From Gammaproteobacteria bacterium (GTDB lineage: Bacteria > Pseudomonadota > Gammaproteobacteria > Steroidobacterales > Steroidobacteraceae), in contig DAHXNE010000034.1 in NCBI GenBank assembly GCA_027366635.1, positions 40,684 to 104,683 of the forward strand: a stretch of 64,000 nt of DNA, written 5' to 3'. Positions 1 to 8,491 of the stretch are shown piece by piece (within the stretch, counting starts at the first letter, position 1; each line of letters starts with the position of its first letter). The notes under the pieces are model-generated. The model made no database searches and was not told the origin of the DNA. It saw only the letters and a program-made list of their open reading frames with translations. Both the position numbers and the translations under genes were made by a program.

Positions 1-966
1 GACAACGATGCCGCCATCATGAAGCTGCCGATCGCCCCACTGCCGATGGGGGGTGAGACGATCGATGGTTTTGTGCTCAAGGCGCTGCTCTCCGAGGGCC
101 GCTACACGCGCCTGTTCGCTGCCATGGACGAGATCGAAGGCGGCGACGTGGCGCTCAAATTCCCCAAGCCCAGGATCGCCGAAGTGGCGGCCTACAGGCG
201 GGCGTTCGTGCGCGAGGCGCGCGTGGGAACCCGCGTGGAAAGTCCCTGGCTGGGCCGCATCATCGAGCTGCCGCAGGGACGGCAGAGCTGTCTGTACACG
301 GTCATGCCCCTCTATCAGGGCGAGCTTCTCGAGAGCCGGATTGCGCGCCGGCCGGCGCTCGGCCTGGAGGAAGGCCGGCATATCGCGATCAAGCTGGCCC
401 GGGCCGCCGCGGCGCTGCATCGCAGCGGCATCATCCATCGCGACATCAAGCCCGACAACGTGATTCTCGCACCTGATGGCGGGCTGAAACTCATCGATCT
501 GGGCGTCGTGCGGGTGCCGGGGCTCGAGGACTACCCGGCCGAGGACATCCCCGGTACCCGCGCCTACATGGCGCCCGAGATGCTCGCCGGCGAGCCCGGC
601 AACGAGGCTTGCGACATCTACGCACTCGGAGTCACGATGTTTCGCGCCTTCACCGGCGCCTTCCCTTACGGCAACACCGACGCCACCAGCCCACCGAGTC
701 GGTCCCGACCCCTGGAGTTCTCGGCGCTGCGACCGGATCTGCCGTCCTGGCTGCAGGACACGCTGGCACGCGCACTGGCGGTCGATCCGACCCAACGCTT
801 GCGCACCATGAGCGAATTCGCGTTCGAGATGGAGTCGGGCCCGGCACGTGCGCCGATCACCAGCCGCCGGCCCCGGACCCTCTACGAGCGTGCGCCGCTT
901 CTTTTCTGGAAGTGCCTGGCGGCTCTGCTGGCGTTGGCGCTCATTCTTTCGCTGCTGTGGCGTTGA
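1..966 (+). CDS. Bifunctional PP2C phosphatase / Ser-Thr protein kinase, C-terminal part (5' end outside window)
   Basis: The frame is already open at base 1. It reads Asp-Asn-Asp-Ala-Ala-Ile before the first Met at 19, which resembles the closing Asp-Asn motif of a PP2C domain, so the Met at 19 is probably internal. What follows is a complete kinase domain: a Lys in VALKFP, the catalytic loop HRDIKPDN, and IDLG where DFG is usual. The APE-like motif is YMAPEML, and a single hydrophobic helix forms the last ~20 residues, so the protein is probably anchored in the inner membrane. PP2C-kinase-TM fusions ending this way are a known proteobacterial family, often beside nitrogen transport genes. 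Here the gene faces amt (1119-2438, minus). The substrate is unknown. The fusion call is inference because the phosphatase domain is not in view; the kinase call is firm. Confidence 0.85.
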   Translation, partial: DNDAAIMKLPIAPLPMGGETIDGFVLKALLSEGRYTRLFAAMDEIEGGDVALKFPKPRIAEVAAYRRAFVREARVGTRVESPWLGRIIELPQGRQSCLYTVMPLYQGELLESRIARRPALGLEEGRHIAIKLARAAAALHRSGIIHRDIKPDNVILAPDGGLKLIDLGVVRVPGLEDYPAEDIPGTRAYMAPEMLAGEPGNEACDIYALGVTMFRAFTGAFPYGNTDATSPPSRSRPLEFSALRPDLPSWLQDTLARALAVDPTQRLRTMSEFAFEMESGPARAPITSRRPRTLYERAPLLFWKCLAALLALALILSLLWR

Positions 967-1028
967 GCGATTCCCGACCGAGCCGGCGTCCTGGCGCGAT
1001 CCGCGCCCGCTCCGAAGCCGGGCGGACC

Positions 1029-1104
1029 CTCGCCGGTGGTGAGGAGCCAGCCGGGGCAACGCCGCGATCGCGGTCGTTGTCGACTGCTCCCAACCACCGG
1101 CGAG
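1029..1104. repeat. 12-bp perfect inverted repeat between convergent genes
   Basis: CTCGCCGGTGGT at 1029-1040 is matched exactly by its reverse complement at 1093-1104. The 52-nt loop contains a second 12-bp palindrome (CCGCGATCGCGG, near 1063). The structure lies between the stops of the kinase gene (966) and amt (1119). A bidirectional transcription barrier is possible, but there is no T-tract, so it is not a standard intrinsic terminator. Confidence 0.4.
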
Positions 1105-1118
1105 CGCCGCGGGGTACC

Positions 1119-2438
1119 TTACTCGCCCTCCGCTCCGATCGCGTAGGCCGTCTCTCCATGTACCGCATCGTCGCCCACTTTCAACTGTGCGTCATCCATG
1201 CGCAGCGGGACGAAGAAGGAGATGACCTTGAGGATAATGTAGGTCGCAATGATGTTGTACACGATAATGAAGGCCGCGCCGTAGATCTGCAGCACGAACT
1301 GGTGGAAATTCCCGTACGCCCAGCCGGTGATGCTGACCCCGGGCGCATCCTTGCCGGTGCCGATGTACTCGAGCATTCTGGGGTCAGCCAGGATGCCGGT
1401 GAGGAGCCCGCCCATGAGACCGGCGCAACCGTGCGTGGAGAAGACACTCAGCGTATCGTCCACCTTGCTCAGCAGCTTGGTCTTCTGCAGCTTATTCATC
1501 GCGAACCACGGAATGATGCCCGCGCACACGCCGATGATGATCGCGCCCCAACCGTCGACGTAGCCGGCGGCGGGAGTAATCGCCACCAGACCGGCGATCA
1601 TGCCATTCACCGCCCCGAGGACCGACGGCTTGCCGTAGGCGATTTTGTCCATGAGCGTCCAGACGATCAGGCCCACTGCCGTGGCGACATTGGTGTTCAA
1701 CACCGCCGCGGCCGCATCCGCATTGGCGAAGTACGGGTCGCCGCCGTTGAAGCCGTTCCATCCCAGCCAGAGGATCCCGGCGCCGACCAAGGTGATGAGC
1801 AAGCTATTGGGAGGAAAGTGCTCCCGGTCCTGTTGCAGCCGCGGACCGACCATCGCCGCGGCGACGAAGCCCGAGACGCCCGCCGCCAGGTGGATCACAT
1901 AGCCGCCGGAGAAGTCCGCCACGCCCATGCTGGCGAGCCACCCGCCGCCCCACAGGCTGTAGGCGCCCACCGTGTACACCAGAGTCATCCATACCGGGCA
2001 GAAGATCGCCCACGCCTTGAAGCTCATCCGGCCGAGCACCGAGCCGGCGAGGATGATGAGGGTGATGGCGGCGAACACGAACTGGAAGAACACCAGCGTC
2101 GCCATGGGGAAGGCGAGCGGCGGCATGCCCGAGGCGGCGGCTGGAACGCTCGCCTGACTGGTCATGAACAGAGCCGACGTTGCCAGCATCGGTTTGCCAA
2201 GGAACGAGAACCACTCTGGCCCGAACGACATGTTGTAGTCGAAGAGGACCCACACGACCAGCACCGACGCGAAGGCATAGAGCGTCATGAAGGCCGAATT
2301 GATCGCCCATTTCTTCTTGACGATGCCGCCGTAAAGCACCATCAGGCCAGGGATGCTTTGCAGGCCGACGAAGGTTGCCGCGGCCAACTGCCAGGCATTG
2401 TCGCCGGTGTCTAACCACTTAGGTGACGGGACTAACAT
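1119..2438 (-). CDS. amt: Ammonium transporter (Amt family)
   Basis: A 439-residue Amt/Rh channel protein that brings ammonium or ammonia across the inner membrane. About 11 transmembrane helices start almost at the N-terminus, without the separate signal peptide of E. coli AmtB. The conserved pore residues are visible: Asp175 in VADFSGG, His183 in GYVIHLAAG and His336 in STHGCAG, matching Asp160, His168 and His318 of AmtB. The start is supported by the ribosome-binding sequence AGGGGAG just upstream of ATG. No glnK (PII) gene is adjacent, unlike the usual glnK-amtB pair. Control by nitrogen is indicated by a sigma-54 promoter at 2506-2521 and an NtrC-type dyad at 2594-2608. The facing gene at 1-966 is a protein kinase. 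Confidence 0.95.
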   Translation of the reverse strand: MLVPSPKWLDTGDNAWQLAAATFVGLQSIPGLMVLYGGIVKKKWAINSAFMTLYAFASVLVVWVLFDYNMSFGPEWFSFLGKPMLATSALFMTSQASVPAAASGMPPLAFPMATLVFFQFVFAAITLIILAGSVLGRMSFKAWAIFCPVWMTLVYTVGAYSLWGGGWLASMGVADFSGGYVIHLAAGVSGFVAAAMVGPRLQQDREHFPPNSLLITLVGAGILWLGWNGFNGGDPYFANADAAAAVLNTNVATAVGLIVWTLMDKIAYGKPSVLGAVNGMIAGLVAITPAAGYVDGWGAIIIGVCAGIIPWFAMNKLQKTKLLSKVDDTLSVFSTHGCAGLMGGLLTGILADPRMLEYIGTGKDAPGVSITGWAYGNFHQFVLQIYGAAFIIVYNIIATYIILKVISFFVPLRMDDAQLKVGDDAVHGETAYAIGAEGE

Positions 2439-2505
2439 CTAGCTCCCCTTGAAGGTTGTTGTTACTGAGCAGTAATCGAAATCGCACCAAGCAGTGCAAT
2501 CCGCC

Positions 2506-2521
2506 TGCAACCCGCATGCCA
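2506..2521 (-). promoter_or_regulatory. Sigma-54 (-24/-12) promoter of amt
   Basis: Read on the minus strand the site is TGGCATGCGGGTTGCA. It differs from the sigma-54 consensus TGGCACG-N4-TTGCW at one position (T for C) and keeps the invariant GG-N10-GC spacing. The predicted transcription start is near 2495, giving a leader of about 57 nt before the amt ATG. Sigma-54 promoters need an enhancer-binding activator; a matching site lies about 106 bp upstream of the start. Confidence 0.75.
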
Positions 2522-2593
2522 CGCATAACTGCTTGATTGGATGGGCCGGCGCGCCGGCCGCGCACCATCTCGGAACGTGCCACCCGCCGCGCC

Positions 2594-2608
2594 GCACCCG
2601 GCTGGTGC
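2594..2608 (-). promoter_or_regulatory. NtrC-type binding site upstream of amt
   Basis: GCACC-CGGCT-GGTGC is a perfect dyad that matches the NtrC consensus core GCACC-N5-GGTGC, and one flanking base (A at 2609) fits as well. Its centre is about 106 bp upstream of the predicted sigma-54 start site, a distance typical for NtrC enhancers such as those of glnA. A second, imperfect GCAC/GTGC dyad (2484-2497, N6 spacing) overlaps the start site and is less convincing. Confidence 0.65.
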
Positions 2609-3011
2609 AATCCGGTGGTGTAACTCGGCTGATCACCCGTGCGCCGCCGTTCAATGCCGAGTGGACGATGCGATCTGGGGTGGCCCAGTTCCCCGGCCGC
2701 TCCCCCGTGCCGCTTGTTCGCCGCGAAGCGACCGAGCCGGGATCCGGCCCGCCCAGAGCCCGCCACCGGATACCGGCTCCAACCCCCACGAGGGGTAACA
2801 CCAACGCCGTCACGTGCGCACGGCGCTCGCCGCGTGGAGTCCGTACGTCATTTGCATCGGGCGATTACCCGGTATAGCCTACGCTGCCTATTACACCAAC
2901 GTCGTTGCCCGGGTCGCCTCCCGCAGCGATCGCCGCGGGAGGGGGGGCCGCCGCATGCGCTCCCGTTTCCCTCGTCCCGACTCGTGAATCCCTGTGGAGG
3001 CTTGCCGCACC

Positions 3012-6000
3012 ATGACGAAATCTTCCAGGATCGTGTCTTGGGTGCTGGCGATAGCCGCCGGCCTGGCGTCGATCGTGCCGGCGGGCGCCGTCGCGCGCGT
3101 GAACCCCGACCTCTATGCCGGTCTGAAGTGGCGTAACGTCGGCCCATTTCACGGCGGCCGCGCGGCTGCGGTGACCGGCGTCATCGGCGAACCCGGTGTG
3201 TACTACGTGGGCACGCCCGAGGGCGGCATCTGGAAAACCACGAGCGCCGGGGTCAGCTGGTTTCCGATTTTCGACCGCATCAAGCGGGTCGACAGCATCG
3301 GGGCGATCGCCGTGGCCCCCTCCGATCCGCAGGTCGTGTACGCCGGTACGGGCGATCCCACCGTGATCAACCCCTTTGTCGGCAGCCTGGGCGATGGCAT
3401 GTGGAAATCCACCGACGCCGGGCGCAGCTGGCGCCACATCGGCCTCGACGCAACCGTCATGATCGACAGCATCGTGGTCGATCCTCACAACGCCAACGTG
3501 GTGGTGGTATCGGCTCTGGGCAACGCCACCCACCACGGCGGCGGAGTCTACCGGAGCACCAACGGCGGCAAGACCTGGACCCGGGTGCTCAAGCCCGCGC
3601 ACTATCGCGGAACGCGGGAAGTCGTGTCCGACTGGGGTGATCCGCACATCCTGCTGGCCGTGACCGCGGGCACGGGCGGTCCGTTCTTCAAATTCCGGCA
3701 TGGCCCGAAGGCCAAGCCCAAACCGCCGCTGCTGTTCAAATCCATCAATGACGGCCGCACCTGGACCGCGATCAGGATTCCGCCCTTCCCCGGCCGCGTG
3801 AGCGTGGCGATCGCCGAGCATGGCCGGCGCATCTACATTGTCGGCAACACCATCGAGCATGGATCCGGGCTGTTCCGCTCCGACGACAGCGGCGCCACCT
3901 GGAAGCACATGGCCGCCCACGACAAGCGCATCAGCAACGGCCAGGGCAACTACAGCTGCGGCGTGTTCGTCGATCCGCAGAATCCGAATATCCTCTACAC
4001 CGTCAGCACGGCCATGTACCGCTCCACCAATGGCGGCGTCACTTTTCACGCTTTCAAGGGCGCACCCGGCGGGGAGGATTACCACTCTCTGTGGATCGAC
4101 CCGCAGAACGCCGCGCGCATGGAAGTCGCCTCCGACCAGGGCGCGAGCGTCACGCTCGACGGCGGCCGCACCTGGAGCCTGTGGTACACCGAGCCCATCT
4201 CGCAGATCTACCATGTCACCACCACGAGCCAGTATCCCTATTGGATCGCCGGGGCGCAGCAGGATACGGGCGCGGTCATGATCCGCAGCCGCAGCAACTG
4301 GGGCCAGGTCGACTTCACCGACTGGAGCCCGGTGCCGTCGTCCGAATTCGGCTATATCGCGCCTGATCCTCTGCACCCGCACATCCTCTATGCGATCGGC
4401 TACGGTCCGGGCGGCGGCGGCGGCGGACTGGTCAAAATCAACATGTTCACCGGCCAGTGGGAGAACGTCGCGCCGAACTTCGGCGCGCGCGCCAAGGACT
4501 ATCGGGCCAGCGCCAGCCTGCCGATGAAATTCGACACCGCCTTCGACCCCAGTGCCCTCTACGTCGCCTATCAGTGTCTGCTGGTTTCCCGCAATGGCGG
4601 CAATTCCTGGCAAGCGTTCAGCCCCGCCCTCACCACCGCCAAGGGCGCCCCGCCGGTGCCGTGCGGCACGCCGCTGCCCCGCGCGAAGAACAAAGCGCAC
4701 CGGCCGCGCAACCCCTTCAAACCCGCCGGACCTGTCATCGTCGACTTTTCACTCTCCAAGGTCAGGCCGGGCGTGGTCTGGACCGTGAGCAGCAACAACC
4801 AGATCTACAACACCATGGATGGCGGCAAGCGCTGGAACAACGTGAGCACCATCACCGGCCTGCCGCCCCACGCCCACCTGCATACCATCACCGCCGGCGA
4901 TGCGGTCGATACCGCCTATGTCACCGCCCGCATCTCCCGCCCCCACCCCCACAAGGCCGCGGCCGCGGTGCACGGCAAGGCGCACAAAGCCGCCCCGCCC
5001 GTCCATCCGGACACTGACCTGCCGCTCATCTGGCGCACCACCGACGGCGGCAAGACCTGGGAGAGCATCACCCGGGGATTGCCCCGCGACCAACGTAGCG
5101 GCAGCTGGGTGAATGTGCTGCGCGCCGATCCGAAGCAACCCGGCCTGCTGTTCGCCGCCACGGAGACGACCGTCTACGTCAGCTTTGACAACGGCAATCA
5201 CTGGCAGTCGTTGCGGCAGAACCTGCCCAGCACCGCCGTCACCGATCTCGTCGTTCACACCCGCTACCACATGAACGACCTGGTCATCAGCACCTTCGGC
5301 CGTGGATTCTGGGTGCTCGACGACTTCACACCGCTGCGCTCGATTGCCGCCCATGCCCGGGCCATCGCCGCCTCGCCGGCGTACCTGTTCCGGCCCGAAA
5401 CGGCCATTCGCGCCCGCGAGAACAGCAATTGGGATCAGCCGTTCGACATCGAAGTGCCGCATGCCCCCAACCCGCCCTATGGGGTGATCGTCGATTATTA
5501 CCTGCGCGGCAAGCCCAACGGACCGATCAAGCTGCAAATCTTCGATGCCCGCGGCAACCTGGTGCGCACCCTGACGAGCACGCCGCCGCCGCCGATCAAG
5601 GGCCAGCTCTATCCGCGCTACTGGCTGGCCTCGCCCCAGGCGCGCGCCCTGCCCAACCATGTCGGTATGAATCGCTTGGCGTGGAATCTGCGCTACGGCC
5701 CGCCGCCAGCGTTCCAACACGACCTTGAAAATCAGATGAACACCGTGGCCGGCGCCACCACCCCGGGCCCGCATGGTCCGCAGGTGATCCCCGGTGTCTA
5801 CACACTGAAGCTCACCGTCGACGGGCACGTTTACACCCGCCACGTCACCGTCATGAACGATCCGCGCGTCGGGCACAGCCGCGTACTGCTGGCCGCGCTG
5901 CGCGCCCAGAACCGCATGAACAGGCGCGCCTACCGGGGCATGCAGGACAGCTACCGGGGCTATCAGGAGGTTAACGCCGTGAAGGTTCAGTTGACGGCGC

Positions 6001-6416
6001 TCATGCGCGCGCACCTGAGCAAACCACTCGCCACACAGGTCAAGGCGCTCGCGGCCCGCCTGAGCAAGCTTGGCGGGAACAAGTCAGGCGGTGGCTTCCT
6101 CGCCAGGCTTCTGCACCCGCGGCCGCGACCGAAGCCCGGCGCGCTGCGCTCCTTCGTCGCCGAGAACAACGCCTACAACCGGCTGATCAGCCTGATGCAG
6201 GTGGGCATGGACATGCGGCCGACACCGGCCCAGCTCGCCACGCTGAGCGCCGACTGTCGCCACTTCCAGCACACGGTCGGCAGCTGGACGAGCCTGCGGG
6301 TAGGCGAACTCGCCGCGTTCAACACCGCGTTGGCTGCCAGCCATCTGCGCAAGCTGCGGCTCGCGCCGGTCAGGCTCGCCGCGCCACTCTGCGGCTTCGC
6401 GGTTGACTCGCGCTGA
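3012..6416 (+). CDS. Exported Asp-box (BNR)/sortilin-like beta-propeller protein
   Basis: About 1134 residues. A GTG six codons upstream would overlap the ribosome-binding sequence GGAGG (2996-3000), so the ATG at 3012 is preferred; it begins a clear signal peptide (cleavage near residue 28, after AVA). The mature protein carries at least ten Asp-box motifs (S/T-x-D-x-G-x-T-W type), such as KSTDAGRSW, RSTNGGKTW, RSDDSGATW and RTTDGGKTW. These form beta-propeller blades as in sortilin/Vps10 and sialidase-like proteins. A Lys/Pro/His-rich linker falls near residues 650-670, and the last ~200 residues are probably helical. Databases often label such proteins glycosyl hydrolase, but I see no catalytic signature and make no enzymatic claim. 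Periplasmic or secreted location is inferred. It is convergent with pcm. Confidence 0.85.
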   Translation: MTKSSRIVSWVLAIAAGLASIVPAGAVARVNPDLYAGLKWRNVGPFHGGRAAAVTGVIGEPGVYYVGTPEGGIWKTTSAGVSWFPIFDRIKRVDSIGAIAVAPSDPQVVYAGTGDPTVINPFVGSLGDGMWKSTDAGRSWRHIGLDATVMIDSIVVDPHNANVVVVSALGNATHHGGGVYRSTNGGKTWTRVLKPAHYRGTREVVSDWGDPHILLAVTAGTGGPFFKFRHGPKAKPKPPLLFKSINDGRTWTAIRIPPFPGRVSVAIAEHGRRIYIVGNTIEHGSGLFRSDDSGATWKHMAAHDKRISNGQGNYSCGVFVDPQNPNILYTVSTAMYRSTNGGVTFHAFKGAPGGEDYHSLWIDPQNAARMEVASDQGASVTLDGGRTWSLWYTEPISQIYHVTTTSQYPYWIAGAQQDTGAVMIRSRSNWGQVDFTDWSPVPSSEFGYIAPDPLHPHILYAIGYGPGGGGGGLVKINMFTGQWENVAPNFGARAKDYRASASLPMKFDTAFDPSALYVAYQCLLVSRNGGNSWQAFSPALTTAKGAPPVPCGTPLPRAKNKAHRPRNPFKPAGPVIVDFSLSKVRPGVVWTVSSNNQIYNTMDGGKRWNNVSTITGLPPHAHLHTITAGDAVDTAYVTARISRPHPHKAAAAVHGKAHKAAPPVHPDTDLPLIWRTTDGGKTWESITRGLPRDQRSGSWVNVLRADPKQPGLLFAATETTVYVSFDNGNHWQSLRQNLPSTAVTDLVVHTRYHMNDLVISTFGRGFWVLDDFTPLRSIAAHARAIAASPAYLFRPETAIRARENSNWDQPFDIEVPHAPNPPYGVIVDYYLRGKPNGPIKLQIFDARGNLVRTLTSTPPPPIKGQLYPRYWLASPQARALPNHVGMNRLAWNLRYGPPPAFQHDLENQMNTVAGATTPGPHGPQVIPGVYTLKLTVDGHVYTRHVTVMNDPRVGHSRVLLAALRAQNRMNRRAYRGMQDSYRGYQEVNAVKVQLTALMRAHLSKPLATQVKALAARLSKLGGNKSGGGFLARLLHPRPRPKPGALRSFVAENNAYNRLISLMQVGMDMRPTPAQLATLSADCRHFQHTVGSWTSLRVGELAAFNTALAASHLRKLRLAPVRLAAPLCGFAVDSR

Positions 6417-6464
6417 GCGCGGCCCGGCCCGGGCGCTACGCGCCGGTGCCGTCCGCGCGCCCCG

Positions 6465-7127
6465 CTAGCCCTTGCCGCCGAGCAGGGGCACGAAGGCGAC
6501 GCGCCCGAGCGACTCGGGCTTCACGCCCTCTTCGCGCCGCGTGAAACGCATCAGCTCCTGCTCGCCCTCCGGACCGACCGGTACCACCAGCCGACCGCCC
6601 ACGGCAAGCTGATCCAGCAGCTCGCGCGGCACCGCCAGCGGCGCGGCCGCCACCAGGATGCCCTCGAACGGCGCCTGCGCGCTCCAGCCCCGCGTGCCGT
6701 CGCCATGACGGAACTTGATGTTGCGGATGTCGAGCTCCCGCAGGCGCTCCTTGGCGCGCTCGAGCAATGCGCCGATGCGCTCGACCGTGAGCAGCTGCGC
6801 CACCAGCGGCGCCAGCACCGCCGACTGATAGCCGCAGCCGGTACCGACTTCCAACACTTTGCCGAGCGGGCCGCTCTGCAGCAGCGCTTCGCTCATGCGG
6901 GCCACGATGTAGGGCTGGGATATGGTCTGGCCGAAGCCGATCGGCAGCGCCGTGTCCTCATAGGCGCGGCTGCCGAGGGCCTCGTCGACGAAGATGTGCC
7001 GCGGCACGTTGCGGATGCGGTCGAGCACGGCGAGGTTGGTGATGCCTTGATCGCGCAGGCGCTGCACCAGGCGGTCGCGGGTCCGCGCGGAGGTCATGCC
7101 GATGCCCGAGAAGCGCCGATCGCTCAA
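6465..7127 (-). CDS. pcm: Protein-L-isoaspartate O-methyltransferase
   Basis: Repairs aged proteins by methylating L-isoaspartyl residues with S-adenosylmethionine. The AdoMet motif I is [12 protein letters not shown], preceded by the family signature [18 protein letters not shown] place the start at TTG 7127, whose TTGA overlaps the surE stop and which has GGAGGG seven bases upstream; this gives 220 residues. An ATG at 7097 (210 residues, starting MTSARTRDR like the Pseudomonas protein) has no ribosome-binding site. surE-pcm is a conserved pair in proteobacteria. The nlpD-rpoS genes that often follow pcm are absent here. Confidence 0.92.
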   Translation of the reverse strand: MSDRRFSGIGMTSARTRDRLVQRLRDQGITNLAVLDRIRNVPRHIFVDEALGSRAYEDTALPIGFGQTISQPYIVARMSEALLQSGPLGKVLEVGTGCGYQSAVLAPLVAQLLTVERIGALLERAKERLRELDIRNIKFRHGDGTRGWSAQAPFEGILVAAAPLAVPRELLDQLAVGGRLVVPVGPEGEQELMRFTRREEGVKPESLGRVAFVPLLGGKG

Positions 7128-7879
7128 TCGATTCCCTCCATCCAGCGCCGCAGCGGCTCGAGGGCGCCGTGCCGCGTCAGGTCGATCTGCAGGGGCGTGA
7201 TCGAGACGCACCCGTGGGCGATGGCATGAAAATCGGTGCCCTCTCCCGCATCCTGCTCCGGGCCCGCCGGTCCAACCCAGTACACCGGCCGGCCGCGCGG
7301 ATCGCTCGCCCGCACCACCGGCTCGGAGCGGTGCCGATAGCCGAGGCGGGTCACGCGGTACCCGCGCAGCGCCTCGTACGGCACGTCCGGAACGTTGACG
7401 TTCAAAATAAGCGAGGCATCCAGGGGACGGCTGAGCATCTCGGCGACCAGGCGCCGGGCCACCGCCGCGCCGGTCTGGAAGTGCCGGGCTCCGGCCGAGG
7501 CGCCACACAGAGACACCGCCAGCGCCGGCAGGCCGAGGAACCGCCCCTCGACCGCCGCCGCGACCGTGCCGGAATACAGCACGTCATCGCCGAGATTGGC
7601 GCCGTCGTTGATTCCGGAGACCACCATGTCGTGCACGGTGTCGAACAGGCCGGTGATTGCCAGGTGCACGCAATCGGTGGGCGTACCCTGCACGCAGTAG
7701 ATTCCGGGCTCGACCTCCAGGACCCGCAGCGGCACGTCGAGCGTGAGCGAGTTGCTCGCGCCGCTGCGGTTGCGGTCGGGAGCGACGACGGTCACCTCGG
7801 CGAGTTCCGCGAGGCTCTGGCGGAGCAGGCGGATCCCCGGAGCGTGGTAGCCGTCGTCATTACTGAGCAGGATCTTCAC
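7124..7879 (-). CDS. surE: 5'/3'-nucleotidase SurE
   Basis: A metal-dependent nucleoside monophosphatase and exopolyphosphatase of the cytoplasm, 251 residues. The N-terminus [15 protein letters not shown] carries the metal-binding Asp8-Asp9. Ser39 lies in RSGASNS and Asn91 in [10 protein letters not shown], completing the metal site. It starts with GTG at 7879 and no strong Shine-Dalgarno is visible. Its stop overlaps the preferred TTG start of pcm, so the two are probably translated together. In many relatives surE directly follows truD; here a rightward Smr-domain gene separates them. Confidence 0.95.
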   Translation of the reverse strand: MKILLSNDDGYHAPGIRLLRQSLAELAEVTVVAPDRNRSGASNSLTLDVPLRVLEVEPGIYCVQGTPTDCVHLAITGLFDTVHDMVVSGINDGANLGDDVLYSGTVAAAVEGRFLGLPALAVSLCGASAGARHFQTGAAVARRLVAEMLSRPLDASLILNVNVPDVPYEALRGYRVTRLGYRHRSEPVVRASDPRGRPVYWVGPAGPEQDAGEGTDFHAIAHGCVSITPLQIDLTRHGALEPLRRWMEGID

Positions 7880-7957
7880 GGACGCGGTTCGATCTCGGCG
7901 AGGAACGCTCCTCGGGAAGGGCGCGACTATACTGGACTAAAACTCCGCGGAGGTAGC

Positions 7958-8491
7958 GTGTGCGTGGTGGATCCGGAGGATGACCGGCGGCTGTTTCGCG
8001 AGGCGGTTCGCGACGTGAAGCGGCTCGATCGCCCGGCTCGAGTGCACGAGCGGCCCAAACCGCGTCCCGCGGCGCGCTTCGCCCGCGCCGACCGGCTGGC
8101 CGTGCTCGAAGAAAGTCTGCGTGACGTGCCGTTGGATCCGGCCGTCGAGGGCGGCGACACGCTGGTGTTTCGCCGCCCCGGCGTGCAGCCGGCGGTGCTG
8201 CGGCGTCTGCGCCGGGGCGAATACCGCGTCCAGGGCGAGATCGACCTGCACGGGCTCAGCGTGCGCCAGGCCAAAGAGGCGCTGCGGGAATTCCTGGCGG
8301 AGGCGCTGCGCCGGAACTGGCGCTGTGTGCGCATCGTGCACGGCAAGGGCCTGCGCTCCGGCCACCGCGGCCCGGTGTTGAAAGGCACCGTCGCCTCCGT
8401 CCTGCGCCGCCTCGGGCCAGTGGTCGCATTCGTCTCGGCGCGACCGTCGGACGGCGGCACCGGTGCCGTCTATGTGCTGATTTCCTCCTGA
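7958..8491 (+). CDS. Smr-domain protein (SmrB/YfcN-like)
   Basis: A 177-residue protein with a C-terminal Smr (small MutS-related) domain. The LDLHG-type motif is IDLHGLSVRQA and the nuclease-loop motif is VHGKGLRS. An Arg-rich N-terminal half precedes RRLRRGEYRVQG, the usual lead-in to the domain in the proteobacterial YfcN/SmrB group. E. coli SmrB cleaves mRNA at collided ribosomes; the same role here is inference. The GTG start at 7958 has GGAGG six bases upstream. It runs rightward inside a leftward run and its 3' end overlaps the truD 3' end by 22 bp on the opposite strand. Confidence 0.85.
   Translation: MCVVDPEDDRRLFREAVRDVKRLDRPARVHERPKPRPAARFARADRLAVLEESLRDVPLDPAVEGGDTLVFRRPGVQPAVLRRLRRGEYRVQGEIDLHGLSVRQAKEALREFLAEALRRNWRCVRIVHGKGLRSGHRGPVLKGTVASVLRRLGPVVAFVSARPSDGGTGAVYVLISS

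Larger units (their letters stand above)
2439..3011. other. 573-bp intergenic region between divergent amt and Asp-box protein genes
   Basis: The amt-proximal half holds the sigma-54 promoter and the NtrC-type dyad. The half next to the exported Asp-box protein gene (about 2640-3000) contains no coding sequence I can support. I saw no clear sigma-70 promoter there, only the Shine-Dalgarno GGAGG at 2996-3000. Confidence 0.6.

Noticed and set aside
609..2414. 601-codon open frame antisense to amt
   Set aside because: It is the reverse-strand shadow of a certain Amt gene in GC-rich DNA; its composition is Arg/His/Asp-rich with no recognisable domain.
2484..2497. Second GCAC/GTGC dyad near amt as another NtrC site
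   Set aside because: Its spacer is 6 rather than 7 bases between the half-sites and it overlaps the predicted start site.
2494..2877. 127-codon open frame in the amt upstream region
   Set aside because: It overlaps the sigma-54 promoter and NtrC-type dyad, has no domain and no ribosome-binding site.
2865..4700. 611-codon open frame opposite the Asp-box protein gene
   Set aside because: Antisense shadow of a gene with a signal peptide and regular Asp-box repeats; no domain and no ribosome-binding site.
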